Assembly: GCA_016125555.1 (NCBI GenBank)
Contig: WGLN01000001.1
Location: forward strand, 62,001 to 126,000
Source: Porphyrobacter sp.
Lineage (GTDB): Bacteria; Pseudomonadota; Alphaproteobacteria; Sphingomonadales; Sphingomonadaceae
DNA: 64,000 nucleotides
Reading direction: 5' to 3'
The notes under the pieces were generated by a model. It was not told the DNA's origin. It did not search any database and saw only the letters and a list, made by a program, of their open reading frames with translations. The translations under genes and the position numbers were made by a program. Shown here one piece after another: positions 1 to 9,208 of the stretch. Position 1 is the stretch's first letter. Each line of letters starts with the position of its first letter.

Positions 1-1003
1 CGTCGGCGGTGATGTCCTTGGCCTTTTTCGCGCCGACCAGCTCGCCGAAGGCGCGAAGCGCGCGGGTCAGCGCCATGCGCAGGCCCTGTTCGTGGGTGCC
101 GCCGTCGGGAGTGGGCACGGTGTTGCAATACCAGCTGGTCGCCCCGTCGGAATAGAGCGGCCAGGCGATCGCCCATTCGACCCGGCCCTGCTCGTCGGGG
201 AAGTCCTGCCGTCCGGTGAAGGGCTGGGCGGTCACGCATTCGCGCCCCGCCACCTGCTCGGCGAGGTGATCGGCAAGGCCGCCGGGGAACTTGAACACGG
301 CGTCGGCCGGGACATCCTCGCTCGCCAGAGAGGGCGCGCACTTCCAGCGGATCTCGACCCCGGCGAACAGGTAGGCCTTGGAGCGCGCCAGCTTGAACAA
401 TCGCTTGGGGCTGAACTTGCGATCGCCGAAAATCTCGGTGTCGGGGGTGAAGGCCACCGTCGTGCCGCGCCGGTTGGGCGCCGCGCCGAGGTTCTGCAAG
501 CCCCCCTGCGTGACCCCGCGCGAGAACTCCTGCGCATAGAGCTGCCGGTCGCGCGCCACTTCGACCCGCGTGTGCGACGACAGCGCGTTGACCACGCTCA
601 CGCCCACGCCGTGCAACCCGCCGCTGGTGGCATAGGCCTTGCCCGAGAACTTGCCGCCCGAGTGGAGCGTCGAGAGGATCACCTCGAGCGTCGACTTGCC
701 CGGAAACTTGGGATGCTCATCCACAGGCATGCCGCGCCCGTTGTCGGCGATGGTGATGCGGTTGCCCTCGTCCAGCCGCACCTCGATGCGGGTCGCATGG
801 CCGGCGACCGCCTCGTCCATAGAATTGTCGAGCACCTCGGCGGCAAGATGGTGGAGCGCGCGGTCGTCGGTCCCGCCGATATACATCCCCGGGCGGCGCC
901 GCACCGGCTCCAGCCCTTCGAGCACCTCGATGGCGGAGGCATTGTAATCGCCGCTCGACGTCGGGGTGTTGGCGAAGAGGTCTTCGGGCGTGGTCTCGGA
1001 CAT
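1..1003 (-). CDS. parE: DNA topoisomerase IV subunit B, partial (3' end beyond left edge)
   Basis: ATPase subunit of topoisomerase IV, which decatenates daughter chromosomes together with ParC. The visible 334 codons begin MSETTPEDLF and contain the GHKL ATPase fold: the MYIGG stretch, LDNSMDEA (Mg/ATP-binding Asn), DNGRGMP and the G-rich GGLHGVGVSVVNALS lid. The wording around MYIGGTDDRALHHL and the S-H-T-R stretch after VVNALS fit ParE better than GyrB. The start is the ATG at 1003. The transducer and TOPRIM domains lie outside the window. Confidence 0.93.
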   Translation of the reverse strand, partial: MSETTPEDLFANTPTSSGDYNASAIEVLEGLEPVRRRPGMYIGGTDDRALHHLAAEVLDNSMDEAVAGHATRIEVRLDEGNRITIADNGRGMPVDEHPKFPGKSTLEVILSTLHSGGKFSGKAYATSGGLHGVGVSVVNALSSHTRVEVARDRQLYAQEFSRGVTQGGLQNLGAAPNRRGTTVAFTPDTEIFGDRKFSPKRLFKLARSKAYLFAGVEIRWKCAPSLASEDVPADAVFKFPGGLADHLAEQVAGRECVTAQPFTGRQDFPDEQGRVEWAIAWPLYSDGATSWYCNTVPTPDGGTHEQGLRMALTRALRAFGELVGAKKAKDITAD

Positions 1004-1066
1004 GGCGCAGCTATAGGCCGAGCGCGGCGGCGCTCACAAGCCGCGCGTTCCCGTTTTGCGCAGGTG

Positions 1067-2269
1067 CTAGAAGCCCGCCGGCGCCGGATCGACCGCGACC
1101 ACCTCGCCGCCGCGCACCGCACGCACCTCGAGCGCGCGTTCGGCGATGCCGCTGCGCAGGAAGCGGAACGGCCCGTCGACCCCGAGAAAGCCGCCGCGGT
1201 CGTAAAGCTGGTTCTTGGGGAAGGGTGTGCCGACCTTCCAGTCGCGCGCCACGCGCAGGGTCAGCAGCACCGCATCATAGCCGAGTGTGGCGACGCGGTA
1301 GGGCTTGCTGCCGAAGCGCGCCTCGTAACTGTCGGCGAACCGCTTGAACCGCTTGTCGGACACCGCCGAGAAAATCGCGCCCTCCATCGAGGCGGCGCGG
1401 GTGAGCACGGGTTCGCCGCTCCACAATTCGGTGCCGATGATCTGCGCACGCGGATCGGCGCCCTTCTGCAGCACGTCGCTCGCCTCGATCCCCAGCCGTG
1501 CGCTGTCGGCGATCAGCACGGTGTCGTATCCGCCCGCGGCACGCAGCCGGGCAGCAGCGCTGGCGATGGCGGTGTTCCCGCGCGCGTAATTCTCGCTGCG
1601 CACCAGCGTGCCGCCAAATTCGCTCAGCGCGTTCTTGAGCGCGAAGGAGGAACGCTGGCCGTAATCGCCCTCGGGCAGCAGCGCGGCGAAGCGGCTCGCG
1701 CCGTTTGCGCGGGCATACTCGACGCTGCGGCGGATCGACTGTTCGGGATTGTGACCCATCACGAAGACGTCGCTGCTGGCAACGGTGGTGTCATTGGAGA
1801 ACGCGATCACGGGAACGCCGGCGGATCGGGCGGCGGATTGCACCGCCGGCACGGCATCGCCCATCAGCGGGCCGAGGATCAGCCGGTTGCCATCGGCGAT
1901 CGCCTTGCGCGCCGCACCCGAGATGCCTTCGGAGGTATCGTAGGTGGTGATCCGCAGATTGTCGGCATTGGTGTCGAGCAGCGCCATGGTGGTGGCGTTG
2001 GCGATCGATTGGCCGACCGCCCCGGTCTCCCCGCTGAGCGGCACCAGCAGGGCGATGCGGAGACGCCCGGAATCGGTCGGCAGCGCGGTCGCCGAAGGTT
2101 CGGGCGTCGGCGCGGGCGGGGGCGGGGCGGTGGCGACCTCGGTCTTGGGGATCACCTGGCACCCGGCCGCGAGCAGCGCCGCGCCCGCCAGCGCCAGGTT
2201 GCGGCGCGTCAGGATCCCCTTGGCACCCGCCAGCCAGCCCGCCCAATTCGGCGCTTTTGAAAGCTTCAT
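1067..2269 (-). CDS. LpoA-like penicillin-binding protein activator (periplasmic-binding-fold lipoprotein)
   Basis: A 400-residue lipoprotein with a type-1 periplasmic-binding fold, likely an outer-membrane activator of peptidoglycan synthases. A hydrophobic segment ends in the lipobox LAAGC (Cys37), then a Pro-rich linker, then the binding fold from about residue 70 (IALLVPLSGETGAVG, ILGPLMGD, VIAFSNDT). The n-region before the hydrophobic core is long (about 22 residues), but there is no better start. It diverges from rsmI-yraN, the same neighbourhood as E. coli lpoA (yraL-yraM-yraN), which supports the assignment. An ABC-transporter solute receptor is the alternative; no permease or ATPase is nearby. 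Confidence 0.8.
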   Translation of the reverse strand: MKLSKAPNWAGWLAGAKGILTRRNLALAGAALLAAGCQVIPKTEVATAPPPPAPTPEPSATALPTDSGRLRIALLVPLSGETGAVGQSIANATTMALLDTNADNLRITTYDTSEGISGAARKAIADGNRLILGPLMGDAVPAVQSAARSAGVPVIAFSNDTTVASSDVFVMGHNPEQSIRRSVEYARANGASRFAALLPEGDYGQRSSFALKNALSEFGGTLVRSENYARGNTAIASAAARLRAAGGYDTVLIADSARLGIEASDVLQKGADPRAQIIGTELWSGEPVLTRAASMEGAIFSAVSDKRFKRFADSYEARFGSKPYRVATLGYDAVLLTLRVARDWKVGTPFPKNQLYDRGGFLGVDGPFRFLRSGIAERALEVRAVRGGEVVAVDPAPAGF

Positions 2270-2310
2270 CCTTGCCGACCCCTCGTTGGTGCTTCATTGC
2301 TCCGCCTCGC

Positions 2311-3168
2311 ATGCGCGCAGAGCTTCCATCCATCCCGTCCGCGAAAATCGGACCCGGCCTCTATATCGTGGCGACTCCGATTGGCAATCTCGGCGACATC
2401 ACCCTGCGTGCCGTCGCGGTGCTGGGACAGTGCGCGCTGGTCGCCTGCGAGGACACGCGGGTGACGGGCAAGCTGTTGAAACATCTGGGTATCAAGGCGC
2501 GGCTCCAGCGGCTCGACGATCATGCCTCCCCCGAAACGCGTGCGCGGATCATCGACGAAGCGAGGGTTTCGCCGGTCGCGCTGGTGAGCGATGCGGGCAC
2601 GCCGCTGATCTCCGATCCGGGCTACCGCCTGGTGCGCGAGGCGCAGGCCGCGGGGGTCGGCGTCACTTCGGTTCCGGGCGCCTGCGCGGCGGTTTCGGCG
2701 CTGGCGATGGCGGGCCTGCCGAGCGACCGTTTCCTGTTCGCAGGCTTCCTGCCGGCGAAGGAAAAGGCCCGCGAGGAGACGCTGGCCGGGCTGGCGCAGG
2801 TCGGAGCGACGCTGGTGTTCTACGAAACCGCCCCGCGGCTCGAGAAGTCGCTGCGTGCGATTGCTGCCCTGTGGCCCGAACGCGAGGTGGCGGTGGCGCG
2901 CGAGCTCACCAAGCTGCACGAGGACTGCCGCAGGGGCACCGCCGCGGCTCTCGCCGAACACTACGCCGCCAACCCGCCCAAAGGCGAGATCGTGCTGCTG
3001 GTCGGCCCGCCTGCGGACAGCGAGACGCCCGAAGTCGATGCCGACGCGCTGCTGCGCGAAGCGATTGCCGCTATGAGCCCGAGCAAGGCGGCCGCGCAGG
3101 TGGCGAAGGCGACCGGGGGCGACCGGCAGGCGCTCTACACGCGGGCAATGGAACTGAAGGGGCGATGA
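2311..3168 (+). CDS. rsmI: 16S rRNA (cytidine-1402-2'-O)-methyltransferase
   Basis: Methylates the 2'-OH of C1402 in the ribosomal P-site region of 16S rRNA using SAM. The 285-residue product has the tetrapyrrole-methylase fold: GLYIVATPIGNLGD at the N terminus, the LVSDAGTPLISDPGY loop and SVPGACAAVSAL. An upstream in-frame TTG at 2257 would run into the divergent lipoprotein gene, so the ATG at 2311 is preferred. It overlaps yraN by the ATGA junction at 3165-3168, so the two are probably translationally coupled. Confidence 0.93.
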   Translation: MRAELPSIPSAKIGPGLYIVATPIGNLGDITLRAVAVLGQCALVACEDTRVTGKLLKHLGIKARLQRLDDHASPETRARIIDEARVSPVALVSDAGTPLISDPGYRLVREAQAAGVGVTSVPGACAAVSALAMAGLPSDRFLFAGFLPAKEKAREETLAGLAQVGATLVFYETAPRLEKSLRAIAALWPEREVAVARELTKLHEDCRRGTAAALAEHYAANPPKGEIVLLVGPPADSETPEVDADALLREAIAAMSPSKAAAQVAKATGGDRQALYTRAMELKGR

Positions 3169-3542
3169 GCGCGCCGCGAAGCCCAGAACAGCGCCGCGAT
3201 GCCGACCGGCGCGGACGCGAGGGCGAGGCCGAGGCGGCGATGTTCCTGGCGCAGGCGGGCTGGCGGATCGTGGGCGAACGGGTCAAGACCAAGGTCGGCG
3301 AGATCGACCTCGTCGCGCAGCGCGCAGGGCTGATCGCCTTCGTCGAGGTCAAATGGCGACGCAGCGGCGCAGCGCTCGCCGACGCGATCGACGAGCGCCG
3401 CCTCGCGCGCGTCGCGGCGGCTGCGGAGCTGGTGTGGCAGGAGTATGCGACCCAGGGCGAGGATATCCGCATCGACGTCATCCTGCTTGCGCCGGGCCGC
3501 AAGCCGACCCACATCGAGAATGCGTGGATGCCTTTCGGCTGA
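3165..3542 (+). CDS. YraN/UPF0102 family endonuclease-like protein
   Basis: A 125-residue YraN-family protein with a restriction-endonuclease-like core. The family pattern GEIDLVA...FVEVKWR is present, with E-x-D and E-x-K as predicted metal-binding residues. Its biological role is not well established. It overlaps rsmI by four bases and sits in the conserved rsmI-yraN pair. The usual R in the VK-x-R motif is kept (VKWRRS). Confidence 0.9.
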   Translation: MSAPRSPEQRRDADRRGREGEAEAAMFLAQAGWRIVGERVKTKVGEIDLVAQRAGLIAFVEVKWRRSGAALADAIDERRLARVAAAAELVWQEYATQGEDIRIDVILLAPGRKPTHIENAWMPFG

Positions 3543-3560
3543 TCCTTCGGAGTTGAATGA

Positions 3561-4529
3561 ATGTCCCTGAAAATCGCCGTCCAGATGGACCCCATCGACC
3601 GGATCAACATCGCCGGCGACAGCTCCTTCGCGCTGATGCTCGCGGCGCAGGCGCGCGGCTACACGGTCTACGAATATCACGTCGAAAGCCTCACGCTCGA
3701 CGAGGACGACCGCCTGTTCGCCCACGCCTTCCCCGTGACGGTGCAGCGGGTCGAGGGGAATCACTTTACGCGCGGGCAGCCGGTGCGGATCGACCTCGGC
3801 AGCGATGTCGACGTGGTGCTGATGCGGCAGGACCCGCCGTTCCACATGGGATACATCACCGCCACCCACCTGCTCGAGCGGATCGGGCACGAAACGCTGG
3901 TGGTCAACGACCCGGCCAATGTCCGCAATGCCCCCGAAAAGGTGATGGTGCTGAACTACCGCCGCTTCATGCCGCCGACGCTGGTGACGCGCTCGGTCGA
4001 GGAGGTGCGGCGCTTCATGGAGAAGCACGGCGCGATCGTGGTCAAGCCGATCCACGGCAATGGCGGCAAGGCGATCTTCCGGGTGCCGGAAAATGGCGAG
4101 AACCTCACCGCGCTGTTCGAGGTGTTCAACCAGACCTGGCCCGAGCCGCACATGGTCCAGCCCTTCCTCCCCGAAGTCGCCAAGGGCGACAAGCGCATCG
4201 TGCTGGTCGATGGCGAGGTGGCGGGCGCGATCAACCGCATTCCGGGGGAGGGCGAGTTCCGGAGCAACCTCGCGATGGGCGGCAGCGCCGAGGCGACGCA
4301 GCTGACCGAGCGCGAGCGCGAGATCTGCGAGGCGCTCGGCCCGGACCTCAGGCGGCTCGGCCTGACCTTCGTGGGCATCGACGTGATCGGCGGAAAATGG
4401 CTCACCGAGATCAACGTGACGTCCCCCACGGGCATCGTGGCGATTGACCGCTTCAACCAGACTGATACGGCGGGCATGATCTGGGACGCGATCGAGCGGC
4501 GCCTTGCCGCGCGCCGCGCCGCCGACTGA
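3561..4529 (+). CDS. gshB: glutathione synthetase
   Basis: Joins gamma-glutamylcysteine and glycine with ATP to make glutathione. The 322 residues show the prokaryotic GshB N-terminal domain (KIAVQMDPIDRIN) and an ATP-grasp domain with VVKPIHGNGGKAIF and the metal-binding stretch WLTEINVTSPTG. The ATG at 3561 follows a CGGAG Shine-Dalgarno at 3548-3552. Another ATG at 3557 is out of frame. It is 18 bases after yraN and probably cotranscribed. Confidence 0.96.
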   Translation: MSLKIAVQMDPIDRINIAGDSSFALMLAAQARGYTVYEYHVESLTLDEDDRLFAHAFPVTVQRVEGNHFTRGQPVRIDLGSDVDVVLMRQDPPFHMGYITATHLLERIGHETLVVNDPANVRNAPEKVMVLNYRRFMPPTLVTRSVEEVRRFMEKHGAIVVKPIHGNGGKAIFRVPENGENLTALFEVFNQTWPEPHMVQPFLPEVAKGDKRIVLVDGEVAGAINRIPGEGEFRSNLAMGGSAEATQLTEREREICEALGPDLRRLGLTFVGIDVIGGKWLTEINVTSPTGIVAIDRFNQTDTAGMIWDAIERRLAARRAAD

Positions 4530-4560
4530 CCCCGCCCGCAACCGGAACGCCGCAAAGCCC

Positions 4561-5184
4561 ATGACCGATTTCCTGCTCCAGCTGCTCAACCAGGGCGGCT
4601 ATATCGGCATCTTCCTGCTGATGATGGCCGAGAACGTCTTCCCGCCGATTCCCAGCGAGGTGATCATGGGCGGGGCGGGGGTGCTGGTCGCCAAGGGCGA
4701 GATGACCTTCATGAACGTGTGGATCTTCGCCACCGCGGGCACGGTGGCGGGCAACCTGTTCTGGTACTGGATCGGCGCGCGCTGGCACGAGGAGCAGCTC
4801 AAGCGGATCATCGATCGCTGGGGGCGCTGGCTGACCTTCGAGTGGGACGAGTTCCTCTCGGCGCGCAACATCTTCCGCAAGTACGGCGACGGAATCGTGT
4901 TCGCGCTGCGCTTCTCGCCGATCCTGCGCACCATCGTGTCGCTGCCAGCGGGTGTGGCGCACATGAAGCTGTGGCGCTTCGTGCTGTTCACTGCGCTGGG
5001 TTCGGGCATCTGGAACGCCATTCTCATCTTCGGCGGTCAGGCGCTCGCGCCGCTCGTCCAGCGTTTCGAGAAACTCGCCGGCTATGGCGTGGTCGCGATC
5101 GTGGTCGCCGCGGTAATCTACTACATCTACCGCGTCGTGACCTGGAAGCCGGTGGAAGCCTGCGAGCAGGACGAGCAGGCCTAG
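4561..5184 (+). CDS. DedA family integral membrane protein
   Basis: A 207-residue DedA/SNARE-associated (VTT) family membrane protein, probably involved in lipid scrambling or membrane homeostasis. Typical features are the ENVFPPIPSEVIM segment, the FRKYGDGIVFALRFSPILRTIVSLPAG motif (family signature F-R-x3-P-x-R) and several hydrophobic helices. The ATG at 4561 (MTDFLLQ) is preferred over an upstream TTG at 4504 inside gshB. It converges with xerC, overlapping its 3' end by four bases. Confidence 0.88.
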   Translation: MTDFLLQLLNQGGYIGIFLLMMAENVFPPIPSEVIMGGAGVLVAKGEMTFMNVWIFATAGTVAGNLFWYWIGARWHEEQLKRIIDRWGRWLTFEWDEFLSARNIFRKYGDGIVFALRFSPILRTIVSLPAGVAHMKLWRFVLFTALGSGIWNAILIFGGQALAPLVQRFEKLAGYGVVAIVVAAVIYYIYRVVTWKPVEACEQDEQA

Positions 5185-6080
5185 CCCTTGCCTGCACGCG
5201 GGTGGGCGCTGCGATAGTTCTCGAGCAGGCGCGCCGCATCGACATTGGTGTAGATCTGGGTCGAGCCCAGCGAGGCGTGGCCGAGCAGTTCCTGCAGGCT
5301 CCTGAGATCCGCGCCCGCGCTCAGCAGATGGGTGGCGAAGGAATGCCGGAGCGCATGGGGCGTGGCGGTGTCGGGCAGGCCCAGTGCGCGGCGCGCCTGC
5401 GCCATCGCCTTCTGCACCATGCCGGGCGATAGCGGCCCGCCCTTGGCGCCGCGGAACAGCGGCTCGTTGGTTGTGAGCGGCCACGGGCACAAGCGGACAT
5501 ATTCCGCCACCGCCGCCCGCGTGATCGGCAGCACCGGCACGATCCGCTGCTTGCCGCCCTTGCCGGTCACCTGCAGCACTTCGCCAAGCGCCGCGTCGCG
5601 TCCCGTCAGCGACAGCGCCTCGGCGATGCGCAGGCCCGATCCGTACATCAGCAGCAGCACCGCGCGGTCGCGCGCGCCGATCCAGTCCTCGCCCGCAAGC
5701 CCGTCGACGAGGTCGGCGAGGTTGACCGCCTCGTCGGGGGTGACGGGGCGGGGCAGGCCCTTCTTGAGGCGCGGCCCGCGCAGGCGCGGCGCGGCGGGGT
5801 CGGGATCGCCCGCCTGCGCGCGGGCAAAGGCGATGAAGGCCTTGAGCGCGGAGAGTTCGCGCGCGGCGCCGGCATTGCCGAGGCCCTGCGCGCGGCGTGC
5901 GGCCAGGAAGGTTCTCAGGTGATGCGCCTCGGTGCGGGCGACCGCCTCCCAGTCCTCCAGCGCGTTCGCGGCGAGGAGGCGCTGCGCGGCACCGACATAG
6001 GCACGCACCGTGTGGGGCGAGCGCCGGCGATTGTCTGCGAGGTGGGTGCGCCAGGCTTCGAGCAGCTCGGCGGCGCTCAT
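5181..6080 (-). CDS. xerC: tyrosine recombinase XerC
   Basis: Site-specific recombinase acting at dif to resolve chromosome dimers with XerD. The 299 residues carry a SAM-like N-terminal domain and the full catalytic set: Arg in GSGLRIAEAL, Lys in TGKGGKQR, HALRH (H-x-x-R), the His in LLGHASLGSTQIY and the Tyr nucleophile in the same stretch. Start ATG at 6080 overlaps the hemW stop (ATGA). It is more like chromosomal XerC than a phage integrase; no att-like repeats are nearby. Confidence 0.92.
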   Translation of the reverse strand: MSAAELLEAWRTHLADNRRRSPHTVRAYVGAAQRLLAANALEDWEAVARTEAHHLRTFLAARRAQGLGNAGAARELSALKAFIAFARAQAGDPDPAAPRLRGPRLKKGLPRPVTPDEAVNLADLVDGLAGEDWIGARDRAVLLLMYGSGLRIAEALSLTGRDAALGEVLQVTGKGGKQRIVPVLPITRAAVAEYVRLCPWPLTTNEPLFRGAKGGPLSPGMVQKAMAQARRALGLPDTATPHALRHSFATHLLSAGADLRSLQELLGHASLGSTQIYTNVDAARLLENYRSAHPRAGKG

Positions 6081-7228
6081 GCCGCGACCAGCGTATCGGC
6101 GACCACTTCGGCGAGCAGCGCGTCGAGCAGCGAGCGCCCCGGCGGGGCGACGCCGATGCGGCTGCCGTCCCGCCACATCAGCCCGAGGTTGCAGAGGCGC
6201 GCGAGATTGTCGGCGTCCACCAGCGCCGCAGGGGGGAGGGCGAAGCGCCGTTCAAGCGCGGCGAGATCAAGCCCCTCGACCAGCCGCAGCCCCATCAGCA
6301 GCGCCTCGGTAGCCTGTTCTCGCGCGGTGAGGCTGCGTGCCTCGGCGATTCCGCTGCCCTGTTCGTGCACCGCCTTGAGGAAGTTCTCGGGCTTTTTGTG
6401 CCGCACCGTCGCCATTCCGCCGCGCCGTCCGTGCGCGCCGGGGCCGATCCCGCAATAATCGTGGTATCGCCAATAGGCGAGATTGTGGCGGCTTTCCTCA
6501 CTTGGGCGCGCGTGGTTGCTGGTCTCGTAGGCTGGCAGGCCCGCGGCGGCGGTCATTTCCTGCGTCAGGTCGAACAGCTCGGCGGCGGCATCATCGTCGA
6601 GCGGCACCAGCCGCCCGCGCCGTACGTCGCTGGCGAAGCGCGTGCCGGGTTCGATGGTGAGCTGGTAGAGCGAGAGATGCCCGGTGCCCAGGGACAGCGC
6701 CCGCGCCAGCCGCCCGCGCCACAGGTCGGGCGTGTGGCCGGGCAGGGCGTAGATCAGGTCGAAGCTGACGCGGGCGAAGTGCGCCTGCGCCGTCTCCAGC
6801 GCGGCAAGCGCCTCGTCCGCGCCGTGCAGCCGCCCGAGGAAGCGCAGCTCTGCATCGTCCAGCGACTGCACGCCCAGCGACACGCGGTTCACCCCGGCCG
6901 CGGCCAGCCCTTCGAACTTCGCCGCCTCGACCGAGGAGGGATTGGCCTCCAGCGTGATCTCGATGTCGGGCGCGAAGCCCCACAGACGCTCGGCCTCGGC
7001 GAGCAGCGCGGCCACCAGCGCGGGCGGCATCAGCGAGGGCGTGCCGCCGCCGAAGAAGATCGAAGTGAGGCTCTCGCCGCCCGCCACTTGCGCCTCGGCG
7101 CGCATGTCGGCGATCAGCGCCGCCTGCCAGCCCGCAACGTCCACGCTCTCGCGGACATGCGAGTTGAAGTCGCAATAGGGGCATTTCTTCGCGCAGAAGG
7201 GCCAGTGGATGTAGAGCGCGCGGGCCAT
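6077..7228 (-). CDS. hemW: HemW-like radical SAM heme chaperone
   Basis: A 383-residue radical-SAM protein of the HemW type (formerly called oxygen-independent coproporphyrinogen oxidase-like), thought to deliver heme. The CAKKCPYC motif (Cys12, 16, 19) is the C-x3-C-x2-C of HemW; the GGGTPSLM, SLGVQSLDD and YEISNHA-like (YETSNHARP) segments follow. It lacks the fourth Cys that HemN has in CxxxCxxCxC. Start ATG 7228 lies 11 bases after the rdgB stop. Confidence 0.9.
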   Translation of the reverse strand: MARALYIHWPFCAKKCPYCDFNSHVRESVDVAGWQAALIADMRAEAQVAGGESLTSIFFGGGTPSLMPPALVAALLAEAERLWGFAPDIEITLEANPSSVEAAKFEGLAAAGVNRVSLGVQSLDDAELRFLGRLHGADEALAALETAQAHFARVSFDLIYALPGHTPDLWRGRLARALSLGTGHLSLYQLTIEPGTRFASDVRRGRLVPLDDDAAAELFDLTQEMTAAAGLPAYETSNHARPSEESRHNLAYWRYHDYCGIGPGAHGRRGGMATVRHKKPENFLKAVHEQGSGIAEARSLTAREQATEALLMGLRLVEGLDLAALERRFALPPAALVDADNLARLCNLGLMWRDGSRIGVAPPGRSLLDALLAEVVADTLVAA

Positions 7229-7239
7229 GGGCAAGCAGT

Positions 7240-7869
7240 CTAGCCGCCGAACTGCTCCGCGACCAGCTTGGCGAAGGCATCGGCGCGGTGGCTGATCGCG
7301 TGCTTTTCTTCCGGCGCGATCTCGGCGAAGGTCTGCGCGCGGCCGGTGGGCACGAAGACCGGGTCGTAGCCGAAACCCATCTCCCCGCGCGGCGGCCAGG
7401 TGAGGCTGCCCTCGCAGCGTCCCTCGTAGATCGCATATTCGCCGTCTGGCCACGCCAATGCGAGAACGCAGTGGAAGGCGGCGGAGCGATCGACGCCTGC
7501 GCCTTTCTCGGCCAGCATCCCCTCGACCTTGCCCATCGCCATGTACCAGTCGCGGCCCGGTGCGCCCTCGAACCACTGCCGTTCGGCCCAGTCGGCGGTG
7601 TAGACGCCGGGGCGGCCATCGAGCGCCGCCACCGAAAGCCCGCTGTCATCGGCGAGCGCCGCCAGCCCCGAAGCCTCCGCCGCCGCGCGCGCCTTGAGCA
7701 GGGCGTTCTGGGCAAAGGTCGTCCCGGTCTCGGCCGGCTCGGGCAGGCCCAATGATCCGGCGGAGATGCACTTCACCCCGTAAGGATCGAGCAGCGCGGA
7801 AATCTCCTTGAGCTTGCCCGCATTATGCGTGGCGATCACCAACGTGCCGGAGCCGAGGCGGCGTGTCAT
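7240..7869 (-). CDS. rdgB: dITP/XTP pyrophosphatase
   Basis: House-cleaning pyrophosphatase that removes dITP, ITP and XTP before they enter nucleic acids. The 209 residues match RdgB/HAM1: [13 protein letters not shown] at the N terminus, [10 protein letters not shown], and [20 protein letters not shown]. It overlaps the preceding YcxB-like gene by ATGA. In many alphaproteobacteria rph-rdgB-hemW are consecutive; here one extra gene separates rph and rdgB. Confidence 0.95.
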   Translation of the reverse strand: MTRRLGSGTLVIATHNAGKLKEISALLDPYGVKCISAGSLGLPEPAETGTTFAQNALLKARAAAEASGLAALADDSGLSVAALDGRPGVYTADWAERQWFEGAPGRDWYMAMGKVEGMLAEKGAGVDRSAAFHCVLALAWPDGEYAIYEGRCEGSLTWPPRGEMGFGYDPVFVPTGRAQTFAEIAPEEKHAISHRADAFAKLVAEQFGG

Positions 7870-8381
7870 TTGCGGAGTTTCCCTTTGTGCGGGAGGCCAT
7901 TTTCGACGAGCCGCTGTTTGATATACTCGTGCCGCTCCGACCCGAGGGCCTGCTTTGGGAGGATATAGGCCAAATTGCGGTTGGGGTGGATTAAAAGGAC
8001 GCGGTCATTCTCGTTCCACATCGCGACTTTGCCCCACAACATTGCGACGTGACCCGACGCTTGCGAGATTGAAAACTTCTCGCTCGTCACGCTCAACGTC
8101 ATCTCTTCTTGGATCAAAGCATACTCGCTGAAGACCTTCTCAACATTCCGGGGAATCGTAAAATTGCGACCAACAATCAGCGTGACACCGATGGCAACAA
8201 GCCCGCCAGCCACTGCCCCAATGCTCACATAGGGCTCACTCAATAGAAAGCCAGCCGCTGACACAATTGCGACAAAACCTGCTACAGTCAAAGCAAAGCG
8301 CGGCATGGCACGTGCTGACATCAGCCGCAGGAACGAAGCATAGTCGTCTTCGGTAATATAGTAGGTGACGGCGTTGATCAT
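7866..8381 (-). CDS. YcxB-like membrane protein
   Basis: A 171-residue protein with a short cytoplasmic N terminus, two adjacent transmembrane helices at about residues 28-70 ([35 protein letters not shown]) and a C-terminal soluble part resembling the YcxB domain ([26 protein letters not shown]). The function of the family is unknown. It is stitched between rph and rdgB by four-base ATGA overlaps on both sides. The DNA is visibly richer in A and T than its neighbours, which suggests acquisition after the operon formed. Confidence 0.7.
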   Translation of the reverse strand: MINAVTYYITEDDYASFLRLMSARAMPRFALTVAGFVAIVSAAGFLLSEPYVSIGAVAGGLVAIGVTLIVGRNFTIPRNVEKVFSEYALIQEEMTLSVTSEKFSISQASGHVAMLWGKVAMWNENDRVLLIHPNRNLAYILPKQALGSERHEYIKQRLVENGLPHKGKLRK

Positions 8382-9097
8382 CGCGAGGCTGTTGCATCCA
8401 ACTGCGCCGCAAAGATGCGGTCGGCACCGATGCGGGCGAGCCGCAGCAGGCGCAGCAGGCCTTCCTCGTCATAGGTCGCGCCCTCCGCGGTCGCCTGCAC
8501 CTCGGCGATCTTGCCGCCCGAGAGCAGCACGAAGTTGCCGTCAGCCTCGGCGTTCGAATCCTCGTCGTAGTCGAGATCGAGGACGGGCGTGCCCTTGTAA
8601 ATGCCGCAGGAGATGCCCGCGACCTGCGCCGAAATCGGATCCTGCTTGATGTCGCCCGAGGCCATCAACCCGTTGACCGCAAGCCGCAGCGCGATCCACG
8701 CGCCGGAAATCGCCGCGGTGCGGGTGCCGCCGTCGGCCTGCAAGACGTCGCAATCGAGGGTGATCTGCCGCTCGCCGAGCTTCTGGAGATCGACCACCGC
8801 ACGAAGGCTGCGCCCGATCAGCCGCTGGATTTCCTGTGTGCGGCCCGACTGCTTGCCCTTGGCGGCCTCGCGCGCCCCGCGGGTGTGGGTGGCGCGCGGG
8901 AGCATCGAGTATTCGCCCGTCACCCAGCCTTCGCCCTTGCCCCGCAGCCATGGCGGCACGCCCTTCTCGACGCTCGCGGTGCACAGCACGCGGGTGTCGC
9001 CGAAGCCGATCAGGCACGAGCCTTCCGCGTGGCGGGTGAAACCGGTCTCGATGGTGATGGCGCGCATCTCGTCGGGCGCGCGTCCGGATGGGCGCAT
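8378..9097 (-). CDS. rph: ribonuclease PH
   Basis: Phosphorolytic 3'-5' exoribonuclease that trims tRNA 3' ends. The 239 residues show [36 protein letters not shown] and the active-site stretch [15 protein letters not shown]. Start ATG 9097 faces hrcA; the divergent region 9098-9208 must hold both promoters. It is the first gene of a minus-strand run rph-ycxB-like-rdgB-hemW-xerC with ATGA overlaps or very short gaps. Confidence 0.96.
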   Translation of the reverse strand: MRPSGRAPDEMRAITIETGFTRHAEGSCLIGFGDTRVLCTASVEKGVPPWLRGKGEGWVTGEYSMLPRATHTRGAREAAKGKQSGRTQEIQRLIGRSLRAVVDLQKLGERQITLDCDVLQADGGTRTAAISGAWIALRLAVNGLMASGDIKQDPISAQVAGISCGIYKGTPVLDLDYDEDSNAEADGNFVLLSGGKIAEVQATAEGATYDEEGLLRLLRLARIGADRIFAAQLDATASR

Positions 9098-9172
9098 GAT
9101 GATGTCCTTTGCTGTCTCGGCGCCGCGCTAGAGGAAAGCGCCCGCCTTCGACAAGCTTTCGCCCGAGGGAAA

Positions 9173-9201
9173 TTGAGGGTTCGCGAAAAAATCAGTATCC
9201 C
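9173..9201 (+). promoter_or_regulatory. candidate hrcA promoter giving a leaderless transcript
   Basis: TTGAGG at 9173-9178 and TATCCC at 9196-9201 are separated by 17 bases. A start about seven bases downstream would fall at or next to the A of the hrcA ATG (9209), and no Shine-Dalgarno precedes that ATG. No CIRCE inverted repeat is visible here. Inferred from spacing only. Confidence 0.35.
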
Positions 9202-9208
9202 GGCCCGC

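Noticed and set aside
92..2260. Plus-strand open frame opposite parE and the LpoA-like gene
   Set aside because: Antisense to two supported genes with no recognisable motif.
5181..6080. Tyrosine recombinase as a mobile-element integrase
   Set aside because: Length, motifs and position in a housekeeping run fit chromosomal XerC.
9098..9208. CIRCE element upstream of hrcA
   Set aside because: No TTAGCACTC-N9-GAGTGCTAA-like inverted repeat is present.
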